NCBI RefSeq assembly: GCF_006716905.1
Contig: NZ_VFPV01000002.1
Span: forward strand, 896,501-960,500
Length of the DNA: 64,000 nt
DNA from: Acidovorax temperans
GTDB lineage: Bacteria; Pseudomonadota; Gammaproteobacteria; Burkholderiales; Burkholderiaceae_C
Direction of reading: 5' to 3'
The notes under the pieces were generated by a model, which had not been told where the DNA came from, made no database searches, and saw only the letters and a program-made list of their open reading frames with translations. Position numbers and translations under genes: made by a program. Below are positions 45,511 through 55,100 of this stretch, one piece after another. How positions within the stretch are numbered: the stretch's first letter is position 1; each line of letters begins with the position of its first letter.

Positions 45511-46119
45511 TCAGAGCATGCTTTCGCGCTGCTGCTCGGCGCGTGATGCGCCAATGGCGGTTTCCACGTTCTTGACCTCCTCGGGCGGCGGCAGCACCGC
45601 CGGCAGGCCCAGGGCCTCGATGGCCAGTTCGCGGCACCAGCCCTTGGTGTGGTACAGGTGGTGGTCTTCGTCTTTCTCCACCGCTTCGTGGGCTGCTTTC
45701 AGGGCCCGGCCCAGATCGCCCGTGGCCACTTCGGCCACCTTGCCCAGCAGTTCCCAGTTGGCGTGGTCTTTGGTTTCTGCGTGCACCACACATTCACAAG
45801 CCACCAGCTGGGCGGCGGCGGGGTTGCCCCCTTGCTTGGCCAGCTGCATGGCTTTGACCAGCGACTCGCCAATGTGTTTGACCACCCGGCGCGTGGGCGA
45901 CTGGGTGTCAGGGTCCAGCCCCAGGGTGTCGCACAGGCTGCGCACCACGTCCTGGTGGGTCAGGGTTTCTTGCAGATAGCCTTCCCATTCTTCCTTCAGG
46001 TCGGGATTCACGGCGCAGGTGAGTGCGGTGCGGTACACCTGCTCGCCGCCGAGTTCGGTTTCCATCATTTGCAGCACCATGTCGTTGAGCTGCTGGCTGT
46101 CGTAACGGGCTTTGGACAT
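45511..46119 (-). CDS. Ferritin-like (four-helix, putative di-iron) protein
   Basis: The 202-residue all-helical protein has E-x6-Y/H patterns of the ferritin-like superfamily: METELGGEQVYRTAL, YLQETLTHQDVVRSL, ACECVVHAETKDHANWELLG and EAVEKDEDHHLYHTKGWCREL, giving Glu and His residues suited to two metals. No signal peptide, so cytoplasmic. AAGGAGAAACC precedes the ATG. It is 29 bases after the katE stop on the same strand, so both probably form an oxidative-stress or iron-sequestration unit. I do not know a named homologue; it is not Dps or bacterioferritin by length and motifs. Confidence 0.75.
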   Translation of the reverse strand: MSKARYDSQQLNDMVLQMMETELGGEQVYRTALTCAVNPDLKEEWEGYLQETLTHQDVVRSLCDTLGLDPDTQSPTRRVVKHIGESLVKAMQLAKQGGNPAAAQLVACECVVHAETKDHANWELLGKVAEVATGDLGRALKAAHEAVEKDEDHHLYHTKGWCRELAIEALGLPAVLPPPEEVKNVETAIGASRAEQQRESML

Positions 46120-46148
46120 GGTTTCTCCTTCAACGGGTTGTTGTTGGG

Positions 46149-48275
46149 TTAAGCAAGGGTGCGCACTTTGGGTTCGCGGGCCCATTGGCGGGTTTGTGCC
46201 GCGGCAATGAAGCCCTCGGCATCGGCGGGGGCCACAACGCCCGCATCGGGCTCGATGCCACCGGCCTGCAAGATGGCCTGCGTGCCCTTGCACGCGGCAA
46301 TGGCCTTGAGGTGGCCGAAGGCGTCGCGAAACCAGTCCACGGCTGCGGCTTCTTTGGCCAGTTGCTCGCCCATCTCGGGCGACAGGATGGACGCCACGGC
46401 GTCAAACACCACCGACGGCGTGCCCTGCAACTGGCTATCAGCGGGCAGCAGCGTGCCGTCTTTCAGCACCGCGCCGCCCACCTTGGGCGCAACGATCTTG
46501 ACCGTGGCGCCTGCTTTCTCCAGCGCCTTGCGCAGGTTGGCTACGGTGGTGCCGTTCGAGCCATCGGCCACCAGGATGCCGATGCAGCGGCCCTGCAGCG
46601 TGGGCTTCATGCGGTCGATGATGCGCAGCGCGGGCGACAGTGGCAGGTCTTGCACCGGCTCGGCAGCGGGTGGGGCCGGGGGCAGCGCCTGCAGGCCCAG
46701 GCCGGCTGCCACGCGCTGGGCCAGTTCAGGGTCCACATGCAGCAGCTGGCCCACCACCGCCTCGCGCACATGCGGTGTCTCCACCTTCGACAGCTCAAAC
46801 ACCAGCGCCGACGCCATGTGCGCCTGCTCCAGCGGGCTTTGGCTGCGGTAGAACATGCGCGCCTGGCTGTAGTGGTCGGCAAAGCTTTCGGGGCGGATGC
46901 GGCCCTTGCCCCGGCCACTGCCATCGTCGCCCTGCGCAAAGTGGCGGAAGCCCCGCGCCAGCGAAGCGCGCGGCGTGTCGCCCTGCAGGCTGCTGGGCTC
47001 GTAGTTCACGCGGCCCTTGGGCACCTGCATCTGCATGTGGCCATCGCGCTGCATGTGGTGGAAGGGGCACTTGGGTGCGTTGATCGGGATCTGCGCAAAG
47101 TTGGGCCCGCCCAGGCGCGAGAGCTGCGTGTCCAGGTACGAAAACAGGCGGCCTTGCAGCAATGGGTCGTTGCTGAAGTCGATGCCCGGCGGCACGTTGG
47201 CGGGGCAGAAGGCCACCTGCTCGGTCTCGGCAAAGAAGTTGTCGGGCCAGCGGTTGAGCACCATGCGGCCGATGGGTTGCAGCGGCACCAGCTCCTCGGG
47301 GATGAGCTTGGTCGGGTCCAGGTGGTCGAAGGGGAAGCGCTCGGCGTCTTCCTCGGTGAACAGCTGCACCGACAGCTCCCACTCCGGGAAGTCGCCGTCC
47401 TCAATCGCTTCAAACAGGTCGCGGCGGTGGAAGTCGTTGTCGGCCGCCTGCAGCTTCATCGCTTCGTCCCACACGGTGGACTGGATGCCCAGCTTGGGCC
47501 GCCAGTGGAACTTCACGAACGTGCTTTCGCCCGCTGCATTGATGAGGCGGAAGCTGTGCACGCCAAAGCCCTCCATGGTGCGCAGGCTGCGCGGCAGGGT
47601 GCGGTCGCTCATGGCCCACATCACCATGTGCATCGACTCAGGCATCAGCGAAACAAAGTCCCAGAAGGTGTCGTGCGCGCTGGCGGCCTGGGGGAAGGCG
47701 CGGTCCGGCTCCATCTTTACGGCGTGCACCAAGTCCGGGAACTTCATTGCGTCCTGGATGAAGAACACCGGAATGTTGTTGCCCACCAGGTCCCAGTTGC
47801 CCTCGGGCGTGTAGAACTTCACGGCAAAGCCGCGCACGTCGCGCGGTGTGTCCACCGAGCCTGCACCGCCCGCCACGGTGGAAAAGCGCGTGAACACAGG
47901 CGTCTGCACGCCCACTTCGGTCAGCACCTGGGCTGTGGTGTATTTCTTGAGCGAATGCGTCAGCTCGAAAAAGCCATGCGCGCCCGAGCCACGCGCGTGC
48001 ACGATGCGCTCGGGGATGCGTTCGTGGTCAAAGTGCGTGATCTTCTCGCGCAGGATGAAATCTTCCAGCAGCGCGGGCCCGCGTGGCGAGGAGCGCAGAG
48101 AGTTCTGGTTGTCTGCCACCGCAATGCCCTGCTGCGTGGTCAGCACCGGGTGTTTGCCACCGGCTTGCTGTTGCAGCTCACCGGCGTTGCCGCGAAAGGT
48201 TTCAGACTGGGTGGAAGAGGGCAGTGCAGACGGCGACTTTGGTGCCGCGCCGCGCGAAGTGGGGGTTCGTGCCAT
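46149..48275 (-). CDS. katE: Large-subunit catalase HPII type
   Basis: KatE removes hydrogen peroxide with heme. The 708-residue sequence has the large-catalase layout: the catalytic His in [15 protein letters not shown] (His93), Asn site in [18 protein letters not shown], the heme-Tyr motif [18 protein letters not shown], and a C-terminal DJ-1/PfpI-like domain from about 560 ([26 protein letters not shown]). The extra flavodoxin-like domain marks the HPII clade. AGGAG precedes the ATG at 48273-48275. It is followed on the same strand by the ferritin-like gene. No peroxide regulator is adjacent. Confidence 0.94.
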   Translation of the reverse strand: MARTPTSRGAAPKSPSALPSSTQSETFRGNAGELQQQAGGKHPVLTTQQGIAVADNQNSLRSSPRGPALLEDFILREKITHFDHERIPERIVHARGSGAHGFFELTHSLKKYTTAQVLTEVGVQTPVFTRFSTVAGGAGSVDTPRDVRGFAVKFYTPEGNWDLVGNNIPVFFIQDAMKFPDLVHAVKMEPDRAFPQAASAHDTFWDFVSLMPESMHMVMWAMSDRTLPRSLRTMEGFGVHSFRLINAAGESTFVKFHWRPKLGIQSTVWDEAMKLQAADNDFHRRDLFEAIEDGDFPEWELSVQLFTEEDAERFPFDHLDPTKLIPEELVPLQPIGRMVLNRWPDNFFAETEQVAFCPANVPPGIDFSNDPLLQGRLFSYLDTQLSRLGGPNFAQIPINAPKCPFHHMQRDGHMQMQVPKGRVNYEPSSLQGDTPRASLARGFRHFAQGDDGSGRGKGRIRPESFADHYSQARMFYRSQSPLEQAHMASALVFELSKVETPHVREAVVGQLLHVDPELAQRVAAGLGLQALPPAPPAAEPVQDLPLSPALRIIDRMKPTLQGRCIGILVADGSNGTTVANLRKALEKAGATVKIVAPKVGGAVLKDGTLLPADSQLQGTPSVVFDAVASILSPEMGEQLAKEAAAVDWFRDAFGHLKAIAACKGTQAILQAGGIEPDAGVVAPADAEGFIAAAQTRQWAREPKVRTLA

Positions 48276-48509
48276 GGGCGCTCCTGAAGGTTGGGGTATC
48301 AGAAAAAGAACAGCCCTCATCGTTGGATCCCAGCGCTTTGCCACGCGTAGGACACAGCCCCATGTGCGCGTCGTCGTGCTCAGGCAATGGCCGGTGGGCA
48401 CCGCAACGCACGCCGGCTGGTGTTTGCTACGCTTGGCGCCCACCGCGTTGATTGCGGCGGGCCCTTGCGGCTGGCGCCATCGACATTTCTGCCCTTGCTC
48501 TGCTGACCC

Positions 48510-49582
48510 ATGTTCTACGCCATCCCCCTCGAAAGCCGGCCCACCTGGCGCAACCCGCCGTGGATGACCGTGCTGCTGATCTTGGTGAACATGCTCGTGT
48601 TCTGGGGCCCGCAGCGCACCGAGGTCTCTTCCTGTTCGGCTTCTCGGTCGAGCTGGCACTGGGGCGCACCACCTACCTCGCGTTCTACCTGCTGGGCGGC
48701 CTGGGGGGCTCGGCCCTGTCGGCCTGGGCGTATGGCGGCACTGGCAGCTATGGCCTGGGCGCTTCGGGGGCGGTGTCTGCGTTGATGGGCATGTATGCCG
48801 TGCTGTACCGGTTGCGGCGTGTGCGGTTTTTCTACCAGCTGTTTTTCTATTTCAACTACGTCACGGCGCCAGCGTTGCTGCTATTGCCCACGTGGATTGC
48901 GAACGAGTTGCTTCAGCACTGGCTCAGCGGCCGAGGCGTGGCCTACATGGCCCACTTGGGTGGCTTGCTCGCAGGGGCTTCGCTGATGGCCCTGGTGATG
49001 CTGGTGCGCCGCCGCCCCCTGGAAGTGCCCACGGCGCAGGTTGCCGTGCCCGATGACGGTTTTGACACCCATGTGGCCAACGCCCAGCGCCTGGCCCAGG
49101 CCATGAAGTTTGAGCAGGCGCTGCCCCAGTGGCGCGCCGCCGCCAAGCTGCGCCCGCAGGATCAACAGGTGCTCAGCGCCTGGTTCAAGACCGCATCGCT
49201 GTGGCCCGACAGCGAAGACTTTCACCGCGCCGCGCGCCGCATCTTCCGGCTGCGCGCCCATGACGAGCAGACGTTGCAGTTTCAGCACGCCAGCTACCGC
49301 ACCTACTTCGACAAAGCCAAGCCCGGCGCGCGTTTGCTGCCGGACGACATGGCCCGCCTGTCCCGGCGCTTTGCGCGGGCGCAGCAGTGGGGCGATGCGG
49401 AAAAGCTGTTCAACGCCTTGCACAAGACAGCGCCTGCGCACCCGGAGCTGGGGGAGACGCTGGGCATGTTGGTGGCTGCGCTGTGCCATGCGGGGCGGCG
49501 GGAGCAGGCGGCTGTGTTCCGGCCGCAGTTGCAGCAGTTGGCGCCGGGGAGTGCGGCGTTGCAGGTGTTGGGTGGGGTTTAG
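48510..49582 (+). pseudogene. Rhomboid-family intramembrane protease with internal deletion and frame change
   Basis: The N-terminus MFYAIPLESRPTWRNPPW and TM1 (MTVLLILVNMLVFWGPQ, to about 48620) are in one frame. The next piece, LFLFGFSVELALGRTTYLAFYLLGGLGGSALSAW, is in another frame, which runs to 49582. The section that should lie between, holding the loop and the His/Asn-containing TM2, is missing. The Ser motif GASGAVSALMGMY and the His helix AYMAHLGGLLAG remain, followed by a TPR-like soluble domain. I infer a deletion of roughly 90-100 codons with an out-of-frame joint, leaving a non-functional protease. The frame at 48452-48609 upstream of the joint is not genuine. Confidence 0.8.
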
Positions 49583-49597
49583 GTTTTGATTGAATTG

Positions 49598-49646
49598 GGC
49601 TATGGCGCTTGTGGGGTAAGCGCTGGTAGCTATTGAATTGATAGTG
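49598..49646. repeat. Dispersed palindromic repeat, copy 7 (left end of inverted island)
   Basis: GGCTATGGCGCTTGTGGGGT, AAGCGCTGGTAGCTATTGAATTGATAGTG. It matches the reverse complement of copy 8 at 45 of 49 positions, including the otherwise variable loop. Confidence 0.82.
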
Positions 49647-50381
49647 GGCTGATTGGTCGTTCGTCTTTCGGGATTGGTTTGCTGATCTTGCGGCTTGCCT
49701 GTGCGGAGGGCGGGAGCCGGGTGTTCGCCCCGGCGGGCGCCTCACTTTCTTTTGCTTCGCCAAAAGAAAGTAAGCAAAGAAAAGGCGACCCCCAGTCTGC
49801 GACCCCTTCGCTGCGCTACGGGGTAAACCTGCGGCGGTGCGGCTGCGGGGTGCGCTGCGGAACTCACTGCGCTGCGTGGCAGCTCCGTTCGGACAGCCGC
49901 AGCGAGTCAGTTCACGAAGCACGCGCGCTCCGACGCGCGTGCCACCCCGCAACCGCCCCGCAGCAGGCGCAGCCAGCAGGGGGTGAACACCCCAACAGCC
50001 ATTCGGGTCTTCGCTGCGCTCGACCCGGCACAGGCTGCGTCCTGTGCAAGGCGCTTGTGCCCACAACACAGGGCCGAGCGAAGCAATGGCCCGAGCGGCT
50101 GTTCGGCTCCCACACCCCTCTGTATGCGCCGAGGAGCGCAGCGGCCAGCGGATCAGGGCTCGCGATTGTCTGAGCGCAGCGAGTTCGAGCGAGACCCCGC
50201 TGGACGCGAGCACCGCAGGTTGCCCCGTAGCGAAGCGCAGGGGACGCAGACAGTGGGGTCGCCCTTTCTTTGGTGACTTTCTTTCGGCGAAGCGAAAGAA
50301 AGTTACTGCGCCGCCGGGCGCACTCCCCGGCTCCCGCCCTTGGCAAAGGCATGCAGCCAAAAGACTGGCGACGAACCAGAT

Positions 50382-50430
50382 CACTATGAATTCAATAGCT
50401 ACCAGCGCTTGCCCCACAAGCGCTAGAGCC
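50382..50430. repeat. Dispersed palindromic repeat, copy 8 (right end of inverted island)
   Basis: CACTATGAATTCAATAGCTA, CCAGCGCTTGCCCCACAAGCGCTAGAGCC, inverted relative to copy 7. It ends 11 bases before the stop of the next minus-strand gene. Confidence 0.82.
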
Positions 50431-50441
50431 CCATTAAACCC

Positions 50442-51788
50442 TCAACCCCCCACCGCCCCCTGCGGCACATGGTTCCGCAGCAACCACCGTGTCTCCCGTG
50501 CCGCCTCGGTATCCGGATGGCGCGATTCCAGTGTGGCCAGCACACGCAGCGCCATGTCTGCGCGGTTCAGACCCTGCAGCAGCACACGGGCCACCAGCTC
50601 ATAAGCGGCGGGCACAGCGTCGTGGCCCTTGAAGCGGCGGTCAAAACCTTGCAGCAGGGCCAGGGCGTCTTTCGCGTCGCCCGTGTTCCACGCGGCCTTG
50701 GCCAGGGCCAGGGTGGTGGGGGCGTCCTGCAGCGCAAACTGCGCGTCTTTGGCGCGGCAGGTTTGGAAGGCCTTGAGGGCTTCGCCGCTCTGGCCCGAAC
50801 GCAGCAGCAGCGGGATATAGCGCTGCGCATGGTCCAGCAACGTGGCGGTCTTGCCATCGGCCAGCGCCAGCACGCGGTGGTAGCGGCGCTGCGCAGCCAC
50901 TTCATCGCCGCGCATGCGCTGCTCCTCATAGGCCAGGGCCACGGCGGCAGTCATGTCGCCAGCGGTGACCAGCTGCGCCACCTGTGCGTCGATGGCGTCT
51001 TGCTCAATCTGGCGTGACGTGCGGCGGTCCACGGGGGCCTTGTCATCGTCCAGGCCTGCGCCGGGCAGCAGGTCAATGCCGAAGGCTTGGTGGTTCTGGT
51101 ACATGGCGTAGCCCAGCAGGCTGGCCATGACCCAGCTGAAATAGATGAGCACCCAGTTGACGATGGGCAGCAGAATCCAGCCCTTGAAGAGCGGCAGCAG
51201 CAGGCCCAGCGCGATGAAGGTGCCCTGGCTCAGCAGGAACAGGAAGACGCACAGCAGCAGGTACGGCCAGCCAATGGTGCGCACGGCGTTCCAGGCGTTG
51301 GCGGGGTTCAGGGTTTCGACAAAGCTGCAGGTCTGCACCAGCACGATCTGCGTGGCGGGCAGCAAAAAGCACATGGCCAGCCAGGCCAGGGTGCCCAGGG
51401 TGGGGCTCACGCTCTGCAGCCAGCCCACCACCATGGATTGCGCAATGACGATGGCGAACAGCTTCCAGGGCAGGTTCTTCCAGTCGGGGTCCAGCTCAGC
51501 CGGGTAGTCCTCGGCGTTGTAGATGCCGCGCGAGCCCAGGGCGGTGATCTTGAAGCCGTAGCGCGATGCAGCCAGCAAGATGCCGATCTCCACAATCAGG
51601 ATGCCCAAGGCATCCGGCAGGAAGAAGATCACCTTGAACAGCATGCTGGACAGCGCCAGGATCAGGCTGTACATCAGCGGCTTGGATTGCAGCGGGAAGG
51701 TGAAGAAGGTGTTGAGCCGGTGCCAGAACGGGGCAGGCCGTTTGGCGGGCTGGGCAGTCTGGTCGAAGCCCGTGGGTCGTGTGGCCAT
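50442..51788 (-). CDS. Multi-pass membrane protein with TPR-like C-terminal domain (function unknown)
   Basis: The 448-residue protein begins at the ATG at 51786-51788, preceded by GGGAG. Residues ~35-250 hold about six TM segments (MYSLILALSSMLFKVIFFLP, ALGILIVEIGILLAAS, WLAMCFLLPATQIVLVQT, YLLLCVFLFLLSQGTFIAL, WILLPIVNWVLIYFSWVMASLLGY). From ~285 a soluble helical part carries degenerate TPR repeats (DAQVAQLVTAGDMTAAVALAYEEQ; LLLRSGQSGEALKAFQ; AAWNTGDAKDALALLQGFD; AYELVARVLLQGLNRADMALRVLATLESRHP). I do not recognise the family. It could be an envelope assembly scaffold. It is divergent from the A2M-pbpC pair. Confidence 0.8.
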   Translation of the reverse strand: MATRPTGFDQTAQPAKRPAPFWHRLNTFFTFPLQSKPLMYSLILALSSMLFKVIFFLPDALGILIVEIGILLAASRYGFKITALGSRGIYNAEDYPAELDPDWKNLPWKLFAIVIAQSMVVGWLQSVSPTLGTLAWLAMCFLLPATQIVLVQTCSFVETLNPANAWNAVRTIGWPYLLLCVFLFLLSQGTFIALGLLLPLFKGWILLPIVNWVLIYFSWVMASLLGYAMYQNHQAFGIDLLPGAGLDDDKAPVDRRTSRQIEQDAIDAQVAQLVTAGDMTAAVALAYEEQRMRGDEVAAQRRYHRVLALADGKTATLLDHAQRYIPLLLRSGQSGEALKAFQTCRAKDAQFALQDAPTTLALAKAAWNTGDAKDALALLQGFDRRFKGHDAVPAAYELVARVLLQGLNRADMALRVLATLESRHPDTEAARETRWLLRNHVPQGAVGG

Positions 51789-52123
51789 GGTGTTGCTCCC
51801 GCCTCCCTGCGCGGGGTGCGCTGCCCGGGCGTTTTTCGCTTGGATGGGAGGCAGCGCCAATAGATTGCGCGGGAGTATAGGTGGGGCACACAGGCGCTTG
51901 GCGGCTGCACTTTCTCACACATTCCCGGTCTGGACAGGCGGCGCGCGGTAGCGCCTGAGCGGGCGCATCGGCTACGCTCAGAGCCTGTTTACGGTTTCGC
52001 AGGGGATTGCGCTCCAACCCTTCGCGCAGCGGTCTTTGCGGGCGCCCGCAAAGACCGCTGCGCGACCCCTGGGAGACCGTAAACAGGCTCTCATACCCCT
52101 TGCAGGCAAGAGTGATAAACACA
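51789..52123. other. 335-bp divergent intergenic region with a long palindrome
   Basis: Between the membrane/TPR gene and the A2M gene. 51789-51979 shows no structure that I can support, apart from being the likely promoter zone. 51980-52091 is the compound palindrome described separately. The 32 bases before the A2M start contain CAGGCAAGAG but no strong ribosome binding site. Confidence 0.6.
51980..52091. repeat. Compound palindrome with a perfect 44-bp core
   Basis: The core at 52022-52065 is a perfect inverted repeat with 22-bp arms and no loop, centred in GCGGGC|GCCCGC. An outer pair AGAGCCTGTTTACGGT (51980-51995) and ACCGTAAACAGGCTCT (52076-52091) is also perfect at 16 bp. The segments between inner and outer arms are unequal (26 and 10 bases). 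It ends 32 bases before the A2M start and, in RNA, would fold into a very stable stem. Confidence 0.9.
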
Positions 52124-55100
52124 ATGAAAACACTTTGGAGGAATGCCCGGGCCACCACGGCGCTGGTGGGCGGGTTGCTGTTGGCCGCACAGGCGCAGGC
52201 GTTGCAGATCGTCAGCTTCAGCCCGCAGGGCGAGGTGGCGCGGGTGCGCCAGGCGGTGGCCAAGTTCGATGCGGCGGCCGTGACCTTTGGCGACCCCAAG
52301 GCCCCGGCGCCGCTGGCCATCAGTTGCAACGACGCGGCAGCCTCCAAGGGCACGGGCCGCTGGACCAGCGAGCGCGAATGGGTGTTCGACTTCGAGGCCG
52401 ACCTGCCCCCGGGCATGCGCTGCACGGCCACCGTCAAGCCTGAGTTCAAATCAGCCTCTGGCGCTTTGTTGACGGGCGCAAAAAGCTATCAATTCAATAG
52501 CGGCGGACCCTTTGTGCAAGGCGTGCGGCCCAACACCTACCAGCAACTCGACGAAGAGCAGTTCTTTGTGTTGCAGCTCAACGGGCCCGCCACTACCGAG
52601 AGCGTGCAGGCCAATGTGTGGTGCGCGCTGGAAGGTGTGGGCGAGCGCGTGCCGGTGCGCATGATTGAAGGCGCCCAGCGCACCGATCTGCTCAAGGCCC
52701 TGGGCCTGGAAAAGCGGGCGGCGAAAGAGCCGCTGCAGTTCCCCAGCTTTGCCTGCAACCGCCGGCTTACCTCCGGCTCGCAACTGCAACTGGTGTTTGG
52801 CAAAGGCGTGGCCACGCCCAGCGGGGTGGCCAACAGCGTGGAAAAGCGCTTCACCTACCGGGTGCGCGAAGCGTTTGCGGCCGAGTTCAGCTGCGAGCGT
52901 GAAAACGCCCAGGCGGCCTGCATGCCGCTGCGCCCGCTGTCGCTGTCGTTCAACGCCCCGGTGCCGCGCAAGCTGGCCATGGCCATCCGGCTCAAGTCGG
53001 CCAACGAGACCTTCAAGCCCAGGATGGATGGCGGCGAGGACGGCGGTGATGCTGATGCCGTGATCAACGGCGTGCAGTTCGACGCGCCCCTGCCCGAGCA
53101 GACCAGCTTTACGCTGGAGCTGCCCAAGGATTTCAAAGACGCCTCGGGCCGCACCCTGCGCAATGCCGCGAGCTTTCCGCTGAGGGTGGCTACGGCGGGC
53201 CTGCCGCCGCTGGCAAAATTTGCTGCTGCGCCGTTTGGCGTGGTGGAACGATTTGCCGAAGGGCCGGACGGCCCCGCGCTGCTGCCGGTGACGCTGCGCA
53301 ATGTGGAAGCGGGCCTCAAGGTGCAAGGCCTGCAGGCGGGCGCTGCGCCAGCGCCCACACCGCCTGTACCGCCCACAGGCAAGGTGAGCACGCTCAAGCC
53401 ATCGACCGATGCCGACATCATTGCCTGGTTCCGCAAGGTGGCGCGTTACGACGACTACCACGTGCCGCGCCGCGTGGCCGCGCGCGATGTGAAGGGCCCG
53501 CTGCCCAAGGTGATCGACGACGAGCGCGACCATGTGCAGACGCGCATGCTCTCGCTGCTGGCGGGGCAGGGCGGTGTCAAGACGCTGGACTTGCCCCAGG
53601 TCACCGGCAAGGAACTGCGCCCGTTCGAGGTGGTGGGCATTCCGCTGCCGCCGGGCTTCCATGTGGTCGAGATCGCATCGCAAAAGCTGGGCGCTTCGCT
53701 GCTGGATGGACGCCACGGCGAGGGCCGCACCATGTACGTGCGCACCTCGGCGCTGGTGACCAACCTGGGCGTGCATTTCAAGCTGGGGCGTGAAAACGCG
53801 GCGGTGTGGGTCACCTCGCTGGACAAGGGCAAACCGGTGGCCGGAGCCAAAGTGCGCGTGTCGGACTGCCGAGGGCGTGAACTGGCGCAGGCCATCACCA
53901 ACGAGCAGGGCGTGGCCATGATCGAGGGGCTGTCGCCCGATGCGCCGTCGTGCCACAGCAACGATGACTACGGGCAGGGTTCGTCGGCCTATTTCGTCAG
54001 CGCACGCCATACGCAAGCCGGGGTGGAAGACATGGCCTTCACCTGGAGCGACTGGCAGCGGGGCATTGAGCCCTGGCGCTTTAACGTGCCCACCAGCAGC
54101 GAGGTCCAGCCCGATGCACGGGCCCACACGGTGTTCGACCGCACCCTGCTGCGCGCGGGCGAGACGGTGTCGATGAAGCACTACTACCGCCTGGAAAACC
54201 GCAAGGGCTTTGACGCCCCCGCCGCAGGCCCGGGCACCTTGCTCATCACCCATGTGGGCAGCGGCCAGCAGTTTGAACAGCCGGTGCAGTGGCGCAAAAC
54301 TCCCACGGGCGGGCTGAGTGCCGTGAACAGCTTTGCCATTCCGCCCGCTGCCAAGCTGGGGGAATACAGCGTGGAGCTGCAAGGCGCTGGCGCAGAGCGT
54401 GGCGCGATCACCACCGGCCAGTTCCGCGTGGAAGAGTTCCGCCTGCCGGTGCTGGAAGGGCGCATTGCCCCGGCCGACAGCAAGCCCCTGGTGCGCGTGC
54501 GCTCGGTGCCTACCGATGTGCAGGTCAATTACGTGGCGGGCGGTGGCGCGGCGAACTTGCCGGTGCGCGTGTCGGCCCTGGTGCGCAGCAAGTACCTGCA
54601 GTTTGCCGACTACGACATGTTCAGTTTCACGCCGCCCCGCCACAAGGGCGCAGTCAACGCGCAAAGCGACGATGAAGAAGCCAGCGCTGGCCAGGACGCG
54701 CGTGTGGTGGCCGACAAGCTGCCCCTGACGCTGGACCGCAACGGCACCGGCAAGGTCACCATCGACAACCTGCCCCAGTCCCGCCGCCCGCGTGAACTGC
54801 TGCTGGAAGCTACCTATGCCGACCCCAATGGCGAAGTGCAAACCCTGCGCAGCACCCACACGCTGTGGCCTGCGGGCGTGGTGGCGGGCATCAAGACCGA
54901 GGGCTGGGCATCGGCCAGCCAGAAGATCCGCTTCCAGGCCCTGGCGCTGCAGCACAACGGCCAGGCAGCCCCCAATACGGCGCTGCAGGTGCAGGCCATT
55001 GCGCGCATCACCACCACCACGCGCAAGCGCATGGTGGGCGGCTTCTACAGCTACGACAACCAGACATCCACCAAAGACCTGGGCACGGTGTGCACCGGCA

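Larger units (their letters stand above)
49598..50430. repeat. 833-bp inverted-repeat island, no genes
   Basis: The region after the rhomboid pseudogene and before the membrane/TPR gene has no real gene. Its two halves are diverged inverted copies: left about 49598-49850, right about 50180-50430. Both contain GGCGGGAGCCGG, a TTTCTTTTGCTTCGCCAAAAGAAAG-type segment and GGCGACCCC...GCTACGGGG. The ends are repeat copies 7 and 8. The roughly 330-bp middle (49850-50180) is GC-rich and carries further CGAGCG/CGCTGCG strings but no full pairing that I can see. Long open frames across it on both strands are artefacts of composition. Confidence 0.75.

Noticed and set aside
46185-48287. 700-codon plus-strand open frame
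   Set aside because: Antisense to katE with no recognisable motif.
49410-50417. Long open frames crossing the inverted-repeat island on both strands
   Set aside because: Ser/Arg/Ala-rich translations without a start site, present in several frames at once; due to base composition.
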